Shown here: in pieces, positions 1 to 6,119 of the stretch
Numbering within the stretch: the first letter of the stretch is position 1
Layout of the letters: every line of letters starts with the position of its first letter
Origin: an uncultured Bacteroidota bacterium
GTDB lineage: Bacteria; Bacteroidota; Bacteroidia; Chitinophagales; Chitinophagaceae
NCBI GenBank assembly: GCA_903912435.1
Contig: CAIWHI010001013.1
Location: forward strand, 1 to 6,119
DNA: 6,119 nt
Direction of reading: 5' to 3'
Notes under the pieces: generated by a model
The model's database searches: none
The model's input: only the letters and a program-made list of their open reading frames with translations
What the model was told of the DNA's origin: nothing
Program-made: the position numbers and the translations under genes

Positions 1-1237
1 CACCAGCCAGACATACACCCATTGAGCAGAAGAAAGCAAAACGCTCAGCCAGGGCAGCACCCATCAGGAATGGGAAGTTGGAGAACAAGAACAGTGTGGC
101 AAAATAGAAGATAATAGCAAAAGCCCAGGGGTCTTTCCTGTCCTTGAGAAAGCGGGTAACCGCCACATAAACCAGGTAAATATTAGCCAAAAACGACAAC
201 CAGAAACGGTAGTCGGCCATGTCGGCATATGGAATGGCATTGAAAGAATAGTTGCACAAAAGCGGATACGGGATGAACATCAGCCTCAGGTACTTTCCCA
301 TAATCACCCACTCGGTAGTGAATTTCTGAACAAATGAAACCGTGTAGCGGGCCGAACCTGCCAACGCATTATCTATAAACTCCACAGGTGCAGGCTGGTT
401 GGCATTGTACATATTGAGGACAGAAGACCTGATACCCATAAATATCATAATGGCCAGGATAACACCCCCTGTAATGTAGGCCGACCTTGTTCTATTATCG
501 GTTTTATAGAAGAAGAATATTAGCGGGATGATACCGGCAAAGGCAATTACGGTTTCCTTAGAAATAAGTGCCAGGAAGAAGGTGAACACACCCAAAACCA
601 GTTGCAGCATCTTACCGTCGCGGATATAATTGTAGAAAATATTGAGTGATAAGAAACCAAAGAAAAAGCACATCAACTCATCACGGCTCTTGATATTGGC
701 CACCACCTCGGTATGTATAGGGTGAACGGCAAATATCAGGGCAGCAACAAATGCCAGGGCAGTTTTATTACCACTGAAAAACTTATCCAGGAATTGAAAC
801 AGCATGATAACACAACCTGCAAAAGTGATGATATTGAACAAGTGACCCACAAAAGGTGTAGCACCAAAAAACTGGTATTCTATGGCAAACATTACCAGCG
901 ACAGCGGCCTGTAAAGGTCGTTGGGGATAATGAGGTAGCCCCTCATGTGGGGAGTAGCCAGCAATTCGCTGATACCACCAAGCCCTTTCTGCACCATGGT
1001 ATTGTCCTTGAGTACCATTACATCATCTAGTACATAACCGTTAAACAAGGTATTGGCATAGAGCGCAAAGCAGATACCTGCCAGGATGAGGTATAGTTGC
1101 ATCAATGAAAAAGGTGGCTTAGCGGCACTAGTTGATTTGGCACCGGCATTGCCTGATGATTTAGAGGCTGATGCAGCAGCAGGCTGCCTTACAGGACCTG
1201 CCTGGGGTATTGGATTTTTGGTTGGTTTCTTTGACAT
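1..1237 (-). CDS. TMTC-like GT-C membrane glycosyltransferase (N-terminal part, cut by window edge)
   Basis: Translation from the ATG at 1237 gives 412 residues with no stop before the window edge, so the C-terminus is missing. Residues 1-43 form a Lys/Pro/Ala/Ser-rich, probably cytoplasmic tail. After it come many hydrophobic segments (about 44-64, 131-150, 158-171, 189-204, 210-228, 230-244, 254-270, 344-362, 371-390). Motifs match the eukaryotic TMTC family: NGYVLDD (66-72), whose acidic pair falls in the first luminal/periplasmic loop as in GT-C enzymes; VHPIHTEVVANIKSRDE (171-187); SKET (226-229); LLCNYSFNAIP (326-336), like the DUF1736 signature; and AERF..FCSMG (397-407). Known TMTC proteins are O-mannosyltransferases with C-terminal TPR repeats. 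Here I infer transfer of a sugar from a polyprenyl-phosphate donor on the outer face of the inner membrane. TPRs would be expected beyond position 1. Its codons are visibly more GC-rich than those of the two protease genes. The family call is firm; donor and acceptor are unknown. Confidence 0.85.
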   Translation of the reverse strand, partial: MSKKPTKNPIPQAGPVRQPAAASASKSSGNAGAKSTSAAKPPFSLMQLYLILAGICFALYANTLFNGYVLDDVMVLKDNTMVQKGLGGISELLATPHMRGYLIIPNDLYRPLSLVMFAIEYQFFGATPFVGHLFNIITFAGCVIMLFQFLDKFFSGNKTALAFVAALIFAVHPIHTEVVANIKSRDELMCFFFGFLSLNIFYNYIRDGKMLQLVLGVFTFFLALISKETVIAFAGIIPLIFFFYKTDNRTRSAYITGGVILAIMIFMGIRSSVLNMYNANQPAPVEFIDNALAGSARYTVSFVQKFTTEWVIMGKYLRLMFIPYPLLCNYSFNAIPYADMADYRFWLSFLANIYLVYVAVTRFLKDRKDPWAFAIIFYFATLFLFSNFPFLMGAALAERFAFFCSMGVCLAG

Positions 1238-1256
1238 TGGTTCTGAAGTAAGAAGT

Positions 1257-1264
1257 CAAAAGTA
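1257..1264 (-). promoter_or_regulatory. Candidate Bacteroidota -7 box upstream of the glycosyltransferase gene
   Basis: On the minus strand this octamer reads TACTTTTG, an exact match to the Bacteroidota -7 consensus TAnnTTTG. It lies 19 bp before the ATG at 1237, so the leader would be short (about 10-15 nt), and no Shine-Dalgarno sequence is present. I found no convincing TTG-type -33 element at the usual 17-23 bp spacing. The match could be chance in AT-rich DNA. Confidence 0.35.
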
Positions 1265-1493
1265 AAAATAATAAAATGGAATTAGTAATGAGGGTTAATT
1301 TTGTTGGTGCAAATTAATTGATGTCTAAAACATAGCCGAAACCTTTTTTAGGATTTTTTATGTCCATTTGCGATTTGTACCATTTGAAATACCACCAAAT
1401 ACATATTAGGATAGAATTGAGTTGCATTCAATGAATAGAAGTCCCTAAAGCTTATAAATAATCAACCGAATTTAAATATCCAGGATATAAACG

Positions 1494-1541
1494 AATTCTA
1501 ATTGGCCAGCACCGCTTTCGGCGGTCAGACCAATTAGAATT
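1494..1541. repeat. 48-bp near-continuous inverted repeat (cruciform/hairpin)
   Basis: The outer arms AATTCTAATTGG (1494-1505) and CCAATTAGAATT (1530-1541) are perfect 12-bp complements. Inside them, C1507-G1528 and G1509-C1526 can pair. A GC-rich inner stem ACCGC/GCGGT (1511-1515 with 1521-1525) then closes on the 5-nt loop TTTCG. The result is one long stem with two mismatches and a bulge. Neither side has a T-tract, so it is not a textbook intrinsic terminator. The GC-rich tip inside AT-rich DNA suggests a REP-like or MITE-like palindromic element, or a terminator for the pseudogene transcript. The palindrome is certain; its function is not. Confidence 0.8.
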
Positions 1542-1618
1542 GGCGAGGCTAGCAAGCACACCTATCACCACCAAATTGACAATAAAAAGAGTATTTAACC
1601 TATGCGGTACCTACAGTG

Positions 1619-1643
1619 CTAATCGTTTTACTAAGCGTATTAG
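1619..1643 (-). terminator. Possible relict terminator of the outer-membrane protein pseudogene
   Basis: Bases 1619-1628 pair with 1633-1643 to form a stem of ten base pairs, including one G.T wobble and a single bulged T at 1638, around the loop TACT. It starts 16 nt past the pseudogene stop. A run of eight T on the minus strand lies before the stem, not after it, so termination activity is doubtful. Confidence 0.3.
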
Positions 1644-1659
1644 GCTTAAAAAAAATAGT

Positions 1660-2362
1660 TTAAAAATTGAACTTCACATTGATACCATAATCCAACTGCG
1701 GGGATTATAAGCCATTATATTGGCGGTATTTCACCTGATATCCCAGAGAAAGCCTGTTTCGCAAGCACAGATAGTCGTAGCTTATAAAAGATTGAATGCC
1801 GTAATAGCTAGCAGGCTTATTGTGAGCTTCTAAAATTGCATCAAATTTATATATATAATGTATCAATTATAGTGTTTGTCCCCCAGGTAATTGGAGGACC
1901 TATTCCAGCCATAATTTTATGTATTTTATATTTATTTTATTTGTATGTAAAATAAAAGTCCATCATTTTATAACCTTTTATATACTCAATCGCTCCCTTT
2001 ATAATTTCCCAAGGCATAGGACCTCCAGCCGTTGTTTGGCCACCAGTATAAACATTTTGGTACAAAAATGGAAAAGGATTCCAAACCATATAACTGGCAC
2101 CTAGTCCGAAATTGTTATAAAATTCACGTTCATAGGTTATTCCGAAAACATCTGCAGGGTCAAAGCTTAGTATATCCGGTATATGAGACCTATAAGGATA
2201 GGTTCTTACAAACCATTGATCTAAGGCGGAGATATAAACTGAGTTTTTATAATCTTTATGAACATTAGCTGTATCAGTCTTTTTTCCTGACACGGATACA
2301 ACTAAAAATAGAAATACCACAGTGAGCAATGCCTGCTTAGATATCCCTACAATGACCTTAAT
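1660..2362 (-). pseudogene. Degenerate outer-membrane beta-barrel protein gene
   Basis: Three reading-frame pieces join into one plausible protein of about 235 codons. The first piece begins IKVIVGISKQALLTVVFLFL, which looks like a signal peptide, but the codon where ATG is expected (2360-2362) is ATT. The only later candidate is TTG at 2327-2329, which would cut off the charged start of the signal. Barrel-like text follows (FGITYEREFYNNFGLGASYM, alternating residues) up to TAA at 1937-1939. The frame stays readable to about 1850. A (TA)5 tract at 1848-1857 then shifts the frame; restoring one TA unit rejoins it exactly (703 bp becomes 705). The last piece reads SYYGIQSFISYDYL, then LSLGYQVKYRQYNG, meets TAA at 1705-1707, and ends LDYGINVKFNF followed by TAA. 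A terminal Phe after an alternating strand is the usual C-terminus of outer-membrane barrels. The exact family was not recognised. Sequencing error could explain one lesion but hardly all of them. Confidence 0.75.
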
Positions 2363-2764
2363 TAACTAATAATTCACATGAATTAATTAAATAATTGCCA
2401 AGTTGAAACTACCAATGATATTTTAAATTGCCAAATTTATTTTCAAAATTTTATAAGCACCAGCCTGCATTGGGCGTAGCAGGTACAAAATGTCCACTAG
2501 CAAGTAATCATGAACAAATATTGAGGTTAGCCGGAAATGAAATGCCTGGTGAAACCAAGTGTATTTGGTAAAAGAAAAGATTGTTGTTGGAAATATCAAT
2601 TAGGCCAAATGACTCTATGACAATCAAATCCCTGTCCTGCAAATTTTGAGGTTGCTTTAGTGGCAGAAAAAGCGTCGGCCAATGACGTGCCGAAAAAATA
2701 GGGAACAGGCAAAAAGAGCTATCAAACATTTGGTATTTAAACATAATAAAACATCATCCTAATC
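2363..2764. other. Intergenic region, possibly decayed coding DNA
   Basis: No gene can be supported here. On the minus strand a 78-codon frame (2744-2508) starts 20 bp past the S41 stop. It is rich in Phe, Leu and Ile, shows no signal or domain, and is not recognised. On the plus strand one frame from about 2460 reads through the same DNA with only three stops, including text such as GTKCPLASNHEQILRLAGNE and LLLEISIRPNDSMTIKSL. That is more protein-like than most spacers. It may be a worn fragment of a repeated or transferred gene, but I cannot name it. The candidate -7 box at 2432-2439 is the only signal found. Confidence 0.5.
2432..2439 (-). promoter_or_regulatory. Candidate -7 box upstream of the pseudogene
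   Basis: The minus strand reads TAAATTTG, an exact TAnnTTTG match, 69 bp upstream of the ATT codon where the pseudogene's start should be. No good -33 partner is visible. It overlaps one copy of a 9-bp direct repeat, AATTGCCAA (2426-2434 and 2393-2401), which could be a relict operator or chance. Confidence 0.3.
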
Positions 2765-3988
2765 TTATTGAGCCAATGCATAGTCTACCACAGAATCAAT
2801 ATTATTATCATACTCACTAAATTTTTCAAATATCAGCACATCTGGTTTTATTGACCCTTTAATATGCTCCTGGTTTTTAAAATATTTAGTGGAGTAGGAT
2901 ACCTTTAATTGGGTTGAGGGGAGTATGAAAAATTTCACTTCGCCAAAATGTTCGGCATTTTCACCTGTTGGTTCCCCTACCAATATTGCCCTGGTCTGTT
3001 GTTTTAATGCCAGAACATTGAGTACTGCCGATGAAAATGTTTTACTTCCGGTCAATACATAAATGCCGCCGTTTTTATTGAGGTTTGATTTACTCAGGTA
3101 GTTGACAAAAGGCATTAATAAAGATGAATTTCCGCCACTGTTATACCTCATGTCAATTACTATCTTTTTGGGCTGCATCTTTACTATTGTATCCATAAGT
3201 GCATCCATCATAGTTTTAAAAGTACCATCATCGGTACAGCTCCGGTAATTGAAATACACAGTTTTGTTACTATCAAAATATTTGAACCAGTATTTCCCAC
3301 CAAGTGATGTTCTTAAGAATTTATCTGGTTTCAGGCCTGTTAATTGGTTTCTATCTTTTACTTCAATAACGGCAGGTGCAATTTTTTCAATTTTCCCATC
3401 GGGGGTTTGAACCGTATAAACCGCTTTCATTTTATCTGTGATAATCTGAAGTCCGTGCAAAACTGTTGGGTTTATTAAATAGTACTGAGCCTCCAAATTA
3501 ATATATCCCCTATTCTGTTCAGGAACAATTGTAGCTATGCGGTTCACAATAGTATCGATAGGATTATCATTAATTGCCAATATTCTGGCATGGTAATACT
3601 TTCTGTTTTCATCATTAGTGGCAATTATATAAAAACCCTCCTCATACTTCTGAAAAATGAATGGGTACATATACCTTGTTTTGAATTGAATATTGGTATG
3701 CCCATCCTGTATCAGAGCATTTATTATAAGCAACTTTATAAACAGCTCATCAAAATTATACTCATTGGCCGATTGCTTTAGTTCTTCAATCTTATGGTAG
3801 AATTGCTTTTTACTAATAGTATTGTAAGGGTCAATATGGAATTTATTAATCCCGTCTCTATATTCTTCAAGGTCTTTTATTAATGCATGAGTAGTAATGG
3901 TTGCTTCATCCTTGTTTTGAGCATGAGTGGAACTACAGGCAATAAATAGAAACAAAAGGCCTGATGCCACGATAAGTAATTTTTTCAT
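2765..3988 (-). CDS. Exported S41-family peptidase
   Basis: The product has 407 residues. I chose the ATG at 3988 because it gives a clean signal peptide (MKKLLIVASGLLFLFIACSS); the in-frame ATG at 4081 would bury that signal behind 31 residues. Cleavage may follow THA (residue 23) before Gln. Cys18 sits in a weak lipobox (FIAC), so a lipoprotein is possible. Residues 32-100 form the helical N-terminal region common to this subfamily and end in DGHTN (95-99), with His97 a conserved candidate active-site residue. The S41 core follows: DMRYNSGGNSS (279-289), the nucleophile region KTFSSAV with Ser319 aligned to the Prc nucleophile, GEPTGENAEHFGE (338-350), and the LP.....VSYSTKYF strand (356-370). 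The Prc Asp and Lys positions hold Gln and Asn here, as I recall for related non-Prc S41 proteins. No PDZ motif is evident. It probably cleaves peptides in the periplasm or at the surface; the substrate is unknown. It stands alone, after a terminator-like hairpin. Confidence 0.88.
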   Translation of the reverse strand: MKKLLIVASGLLFLFIACSSTHAQNKDEATITTHALIKDLEEYRDGINKFHIDPYNTISKKQFYHKIEELKQSANEYNFDELFIKLLIINALIQDGHTNIQFKTRYMYPFIFQKYEEGFYIIATNDENRKYYHARILAINDNPIDTIVNRIATIVPEQNRGYINLEAQYYLINPTVLHGLQIITDKMKAVYTVQTPDGKIEKIAPAVIEVKDRNQLTGLKPDKFLRTSLGGKYWFKYFDSNKTVYFNYRSCTDDGTFKTMMDALMDTIVKMQPKKIVIDMRYNSGGNSSLLMPFVNYLSKSNLNKNGGIYVLTGSKTFSSAVLNVLALKQQTRAILVGEPTGENAEHFGEVKFFILPSTQLKVSYSTKYFKNQEHIKGSIKPDVLIFEKFSEYDNNIDSVVDYALAQ

Positions 3989-4153
3989 GTATCGAAATAT
4001 TATACCTAAAATTAGAAAATAAGTGCCATTTATATTGATTGGCCTGAGAAAATCAGAAAGAATTAATGATGCATGATTCAATAATATTGCCAGAATTTAC
4101 CTTCCAAAAGGGCTAAACAACACAAGTCCGGTATTAGCACGACCGGTGATTTC

Positions 4154-4208
4154 GCAACAAATAGAATAGGCTATCTCATAATATTAAGATAGCCTATTCT
4201 ATTTGTGC
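4154..4208 (-). terminator. Long perfect hairpin, probable terminator of the protease lipoprotein gene
   Basis: Arms of 19 bp at 4158-4176 and 4187-4205 are perfect complements around the 10-nt loop CATAATATTA. Three more pairs (4154-4156 with 4206-4208) form past a single bulged A at 4157. The hairpin begins 26 nt after the stop codon at 4235. The position suits transcription termination or mRNA 3'-end protection. No T-tract follows on either strand, so the mechanism is uncertain although the structure is not. Confidence 0.65.
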
Positions 4209-4234
4209 AAGGCAATAATGCCCTTTATATAACC

Positions 4235-5866
4235 CTAATTCTTATACTGAACTTTAAGTTTATTAATAATTTCCTGAGCTGATATAGCGAAACCAACACC
4301 TTCGGTGCCTACTCCTATCAGTTTAGAAGTTACTACGCCAAGGATGGTACCTTCTTTATTAACCAGTGGACCACCGCTGTTTCCACCATTAAGGCTTACG
4401 TCGGTTTGTAAATAAGATACATTATTAGCCTTGCGCAAACCTGATAATACGCCCTTAGAAACGCTCTGACCCAACTCAACACTTTTAGGAGTACCAATAG
4501 CCCATACATCAACGCCTATTTCAGGATCTGCTGAATTACTAAATGCTAAGGCAGGCAGGCCTGTTTTGCCAATTTTAAGCAGGGCAAGGTCGGCATCTTC
4601 ATTCTTACGAACTACCTGCACAGCAGTATCCTTAGTGCCATCACCCATTATTACTTCAATTTTCTTAGACCCTGCTACCACATGGTAAGCAGTAATGATA
4701 TATCCATCCTCAGAGATAATAGCACCACTGCCATGCCCTTCATCAACCTTAATGGTTACAGCCGACTTCATATAATCGTTTAACCTTCCATTTTCCAATT
4801 TATTAGGTTTATTAATGGTGATAGCCGGGATTTCAACCTGTTTAGAACCAGAGGCCCTTTGCAATAATCCTTTGGTTGTCAATTCCTTCCTTATCTTTAT
4901 TACGGCATATTCCAGATTATCCTGCATTGCTTCCTTCAGGAAGTTTGAAAAGTTCTTACTATCATCACCAGTTAAACTATAGGTAAATAAATCTGATCTT
5001 TCCTTTGTTTTAGTGCTGTATATTTCTTGCTTATAATAATCTAAAACTTCCCATTCAATCTCTAATTCAATAGAAAGTAACTGGTTTCCTAAAATATTCA
5101 TGCGCATGTAGGGTTTAGCCAACGAGCTTCTAACATCGCACATAGTTATCTTCTTAATTGTGGCATTGAGGTAAAGAGTATTTCCTATTGCCGGAAAAAT
5201 GGTATTTGAAGTATCAATGAAATTCATTTTTTTCATTGTACCATTCAGTGCTGATGTAAAAATGGTATTATCCACTTTAAGATCATCTTTATCTTTTGAT
5301 TTATTAGCTTTACGTATAGCCCTGTTGTCATAAAATTTATTGGCCTTGTATCTATTTAAGCCTTCAAACTGATGCCATATTATGTCAGTGCCTTTTGCAT
5401 CAATAGCCGTAGTGTTGATGATAATAAATTTTTCATCCTCCTTACGGGTATCATAAGCTATAAGAGCAGGGGCAGTTTGACTTTTATCGAATAGCTTAGT
5501 TTTGGGGGAAGCAAAGTCTAGTGGAAGGCCATATATCCATCCATAGAAAGGAACAATTATATCCAATAATGCAAAAGCTATTGTGGGGCTTCGCTTTGTA
5601 AGGCCAAAAGAATAATTTGAGGTTTTGTAACCATCCTTTTTAATAGTTACAGTATGAAACAACTTGGTTTTATCAAATTTTACAACCTTACCCTTATATT
5701 GAACCCCTTGCTCAGGGTAATCAATCTTTGCGCCTTTGGTAGTGCTTTTAATATCCACTTTTTGGTAACGGCTTGAAAAAATCATAGCACAACCCGAAAG
5801 CATGGATACAGATACCATAGCAACTATTGCCAGGGTAAGAATTTTAGAGGATTTAATATTTTTCAT
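4235..5866 (-). CDS. Lipoprotein with PEGA-like N-terminus and C-terminal trypsin-like (HtrA-type) serine protease domain
   Basis: The product has 543 residues. The signal peptide ends in a clear lipobox, MLSGC, with lipidated Cys26. Residues about 34-88 resemble a PEGA domain, ending in TIKKDGYKTSNYSF. A hydrophobic segment follows (96-116), a pairing seen in other Bacteroidota PEGA lipoproteins. Residues about 134-335 are a mixed, partly beta-rich region I do not recognise, with a charged patch at 182-197. The protease domain covers about 364-540 and has the full triad of the chymotrypsin fold: His395 in ITAYHVV, Asp426 in DADLALLK, and Ser497 in LNGGNSGGPL, plus the oxyanion glycines and the GVGFAIS strand typical of HtrA enzymes. 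No PDZ domain follows; the protein stops 15 residues after that strand. It should be membrane-anchored and active in the periplasm or at the surface, perhaps in protein quality control. The ATG at 5866 is chosen because it directly opens the signal peptide; there is no Shine-Dalgarno sequence. The protease call is firm, the substrate unknown. Confidence 0.9.
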   Translation of the reverse strand: MKNIKSSKILTLAIVAMVSVSMLSGCAMIFSSRYQKVDIKSTTKGAKIDYPEQGVQYKGKVVKFDKTKLFHTVTIKKDGYKTSNYSFGLTKRSPTIAFALLDIIVPFYGWIYGLPLDFASPKTKLFDKSQTAPALIAYDTRKEDEKFIIINTTAIDAKGTDIIWHQFEGLNRYKANKFYDNRAIRKANKSKDKDDLKVDNTIFTSALNGTMKKMNFIDTSNTIFPAIGNTLYLNATIKKITMCDVRSSLAKPYMRMNILGNQLLSIELEIEWEVLDYYKQEIYSTKTKERSDLFTYSLTGDDSKNFSNFLKEAMQDNLEYAVIKIRKELTTKGLLQRASGSKQVEIPAITINKPNKLENGRLNDYMKSAVTIKVDEGHGSGAIISEDGYIITAYHVVAGSKKIEVIMGDGTKDTAVQVVRKNEDADLALLKIGKTGLPALAFSNSADPEIGVDVWAIGTPKSVELGQSVSKGVLSGLRKANNVSYLQTDVSLNGGNSGGPLVNKEGTILGVVTSKLIGVGTEGVGFAISAQEIINKLKVQYKN

Positions 5867-5989
5867 AAAATATAGTAAAATTTTGGCTCAAAATACGCAT
5901 ATTGGTTGAATTAAAAAATGAAGGATTAGAAACTTAGAGATTTTTTCATTTACCCGGTGAAAATCAAATGGAGATTTCGTAATCCAATA

Positions 5990-6018
5990 GGCAAGCAGAC
6001 CTACATTCACTGTTTGCC
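5990..6018. other. Short hairpin in the upstream region
   Basis: GGCAAGCAG (5990-5998) pairs with CTGTTTGCC (6010-6018) over nine positions, one of them a G.T wobble, with an 11-nt loop. On the plus strand a run of six T follows after a 6-nt gap, but no plus-strand gene precedes it. It could be a terminator for an outside gene, a leader structure for the protease gene, or chance. Confidence 0.35.
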
Positions 6019-6044
6019 AGACCATTTTTTAACAAATTAATACT

Positions 6045-6073
6045 AAATCAATAAATATATTACAAATCAATAA
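6045..6073. repeat. Short tandem-like direct repeat AAATCAATAA
   Basis: Two exact copies of AAATCAATAA lie at 6045-6054 and 6064-6073, 19 bp start to start. The flanking bases are also partly alike (AC before, TATA after), giving an imperfect repeat of about 19 bp. The spacing is close to two helical turns, which would suit a paired regulator site, but low sequence complexity makes chance plausible. Confidence 0.4.
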
Positions 6074-6119
6074 GTATAACTAGTAAATATAACCAGATAA
6101 ATGTTGTAGCCCTGCATCC

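Larger units (their letters stand above)
1238..1659. other. Intergenic region without a gene, carrying two hairpins
   Basis: No supportable reading frame was found on either strand in this 422-bp AT-rich stretch between the glycosyltransferase start and the pseudogene end. It holds the -7 box candidate near 1260, a 48-bp hairpin at 1494-1541 and a smaller hairpin at 1619-1643. The part from 1265 to 1490 shows nothing I can name. Confidence 0.7.
5867..6119. other. Upstream region of the protease lipoprotein gene
   Basis: This 253-bp, very AT-rich stretch has no supportable reading frame. It should contain the promoter of the minus-strand gene starting at 5866, but I found no exact TAnnTTTG box, only near matches such as TATTTTG close to the start. 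It also holds a 9-bp hairpin (5990-6018) and a short direct repeat (6045-6073). The neighbouring gene lies outside the window. Confidence 0.6.

Noticed and set aside
713..1030. A plus-strand open frame of 105 codons.
   Set aside because: It lies wholly inside the glycosyltransferase gene on the other strand, whose motifs are clear; the plus-strand product shows no signal or domain.
1919..2268. Two overlapping plus-strand frames (1919-2104 and 2032-2268).
   Set aside because: They are opposite the outer-membrane protein pseudogene, which explains the open frames; neither product looks like a protein family.
2508..2744. A 78-codon minus-strand frame directly after the S41 stop.
   Set aside because: The composition is skewed to Phe, Leu and Ile, no domain or signal is recognised, and the opposite strand is equally open; it is kept only as a remark on the spacer.
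3590..3781. A plus-strand frame of 63 codons.
   Set aside because: It is antisense to the S41 peptidase gene and has no features of its own.
3989..4081. An upstream in-frame ATG that would extend the S41 peptidase by 31 residues.
   Set aside because: The extension would place the signal peptide inside the protein; the ATG at 3988 starts it directly.
4100..4150. CCGGT and ACCGG facing each other near 4130-4145.
   Set aside because: A 5-bp stem is expected by chance and lies beside a much stronger hairpin.
3989..4157. Near matches to a Bacteroidota promoter before the S41 gene (TAATTTTA, TAAATTCT).
   Set aside because: None matches TAnnTTTG exactly with a proper -33 partner, so no promoter is called.

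Overview
The window looks like a piece of a Bacteroidota chromosome, most probably from the Chitinophagaceae/Sphingobacteriia side. This is inferred, not proven. The supporting signs are AT-rich DNA, starts without a clear Shine-Dalgarno sequence, TAnnTTTG-type -7 boxes, a Bacteroidota-style S41 peptidase, a degenerate outer-membrane beta-barrel gene, and a lipoprotein carrying a PEGA-like segment. All genes recognised are on the minus strand, so transcription runs from high to low coordinates. No tRNA, rRNA, CRISPR array, insertion sequence or prophage gene was seen.

Read in the direction of transcription, the order is as follows. (1) 5866-4235 encodes a 543-residue lipoprotein with an N-terminal PEGA-like part, an unassigned middle region and a C-terminal trypsin-like (HtrA-type) protease domain with an intact His/Asp/Ser triad and no PDZ domain. 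A long perfect hairpin follows it (4154-4208). (2) 3988-2765 encodes a 407-residue exported S41-family peptidase. (3) 2764-2363 is a non-coding or decayed stretch. (4) 2362-1660 is a broken gene for a small outer-membrane beta-barrel protein. It has an ATT where the start codon should be, two in-frame stops and a frameshift in a TA repeat. (5) 1659-1238 is a spacer with a striking 48-bp hairpin and a candidate promoter. (6) 1237-1 is the N-terminal 412 residues of a multi-spanning GT-C membrane glycosyltransferase resembling eukaryotic TMTC O-mannosyltransferases. It runs off the left edge.

The genes are separated by spacers of roughly 250-425 bp, so they are probably separate transcription units, not an operon. 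What they share is the cell envelope: a membrane glycosyltransferase, a dead outer-membrane protein, and two unrelated proteases that would act outside the cytoplasm. I see no clear new multi-gene system. The points most worth a second look are the TMTC-like enzyme, the unusual domain combination of the lipoprotein protease, the S41 active site without the Prc-type lysine, and the well-preserved pseudogene.
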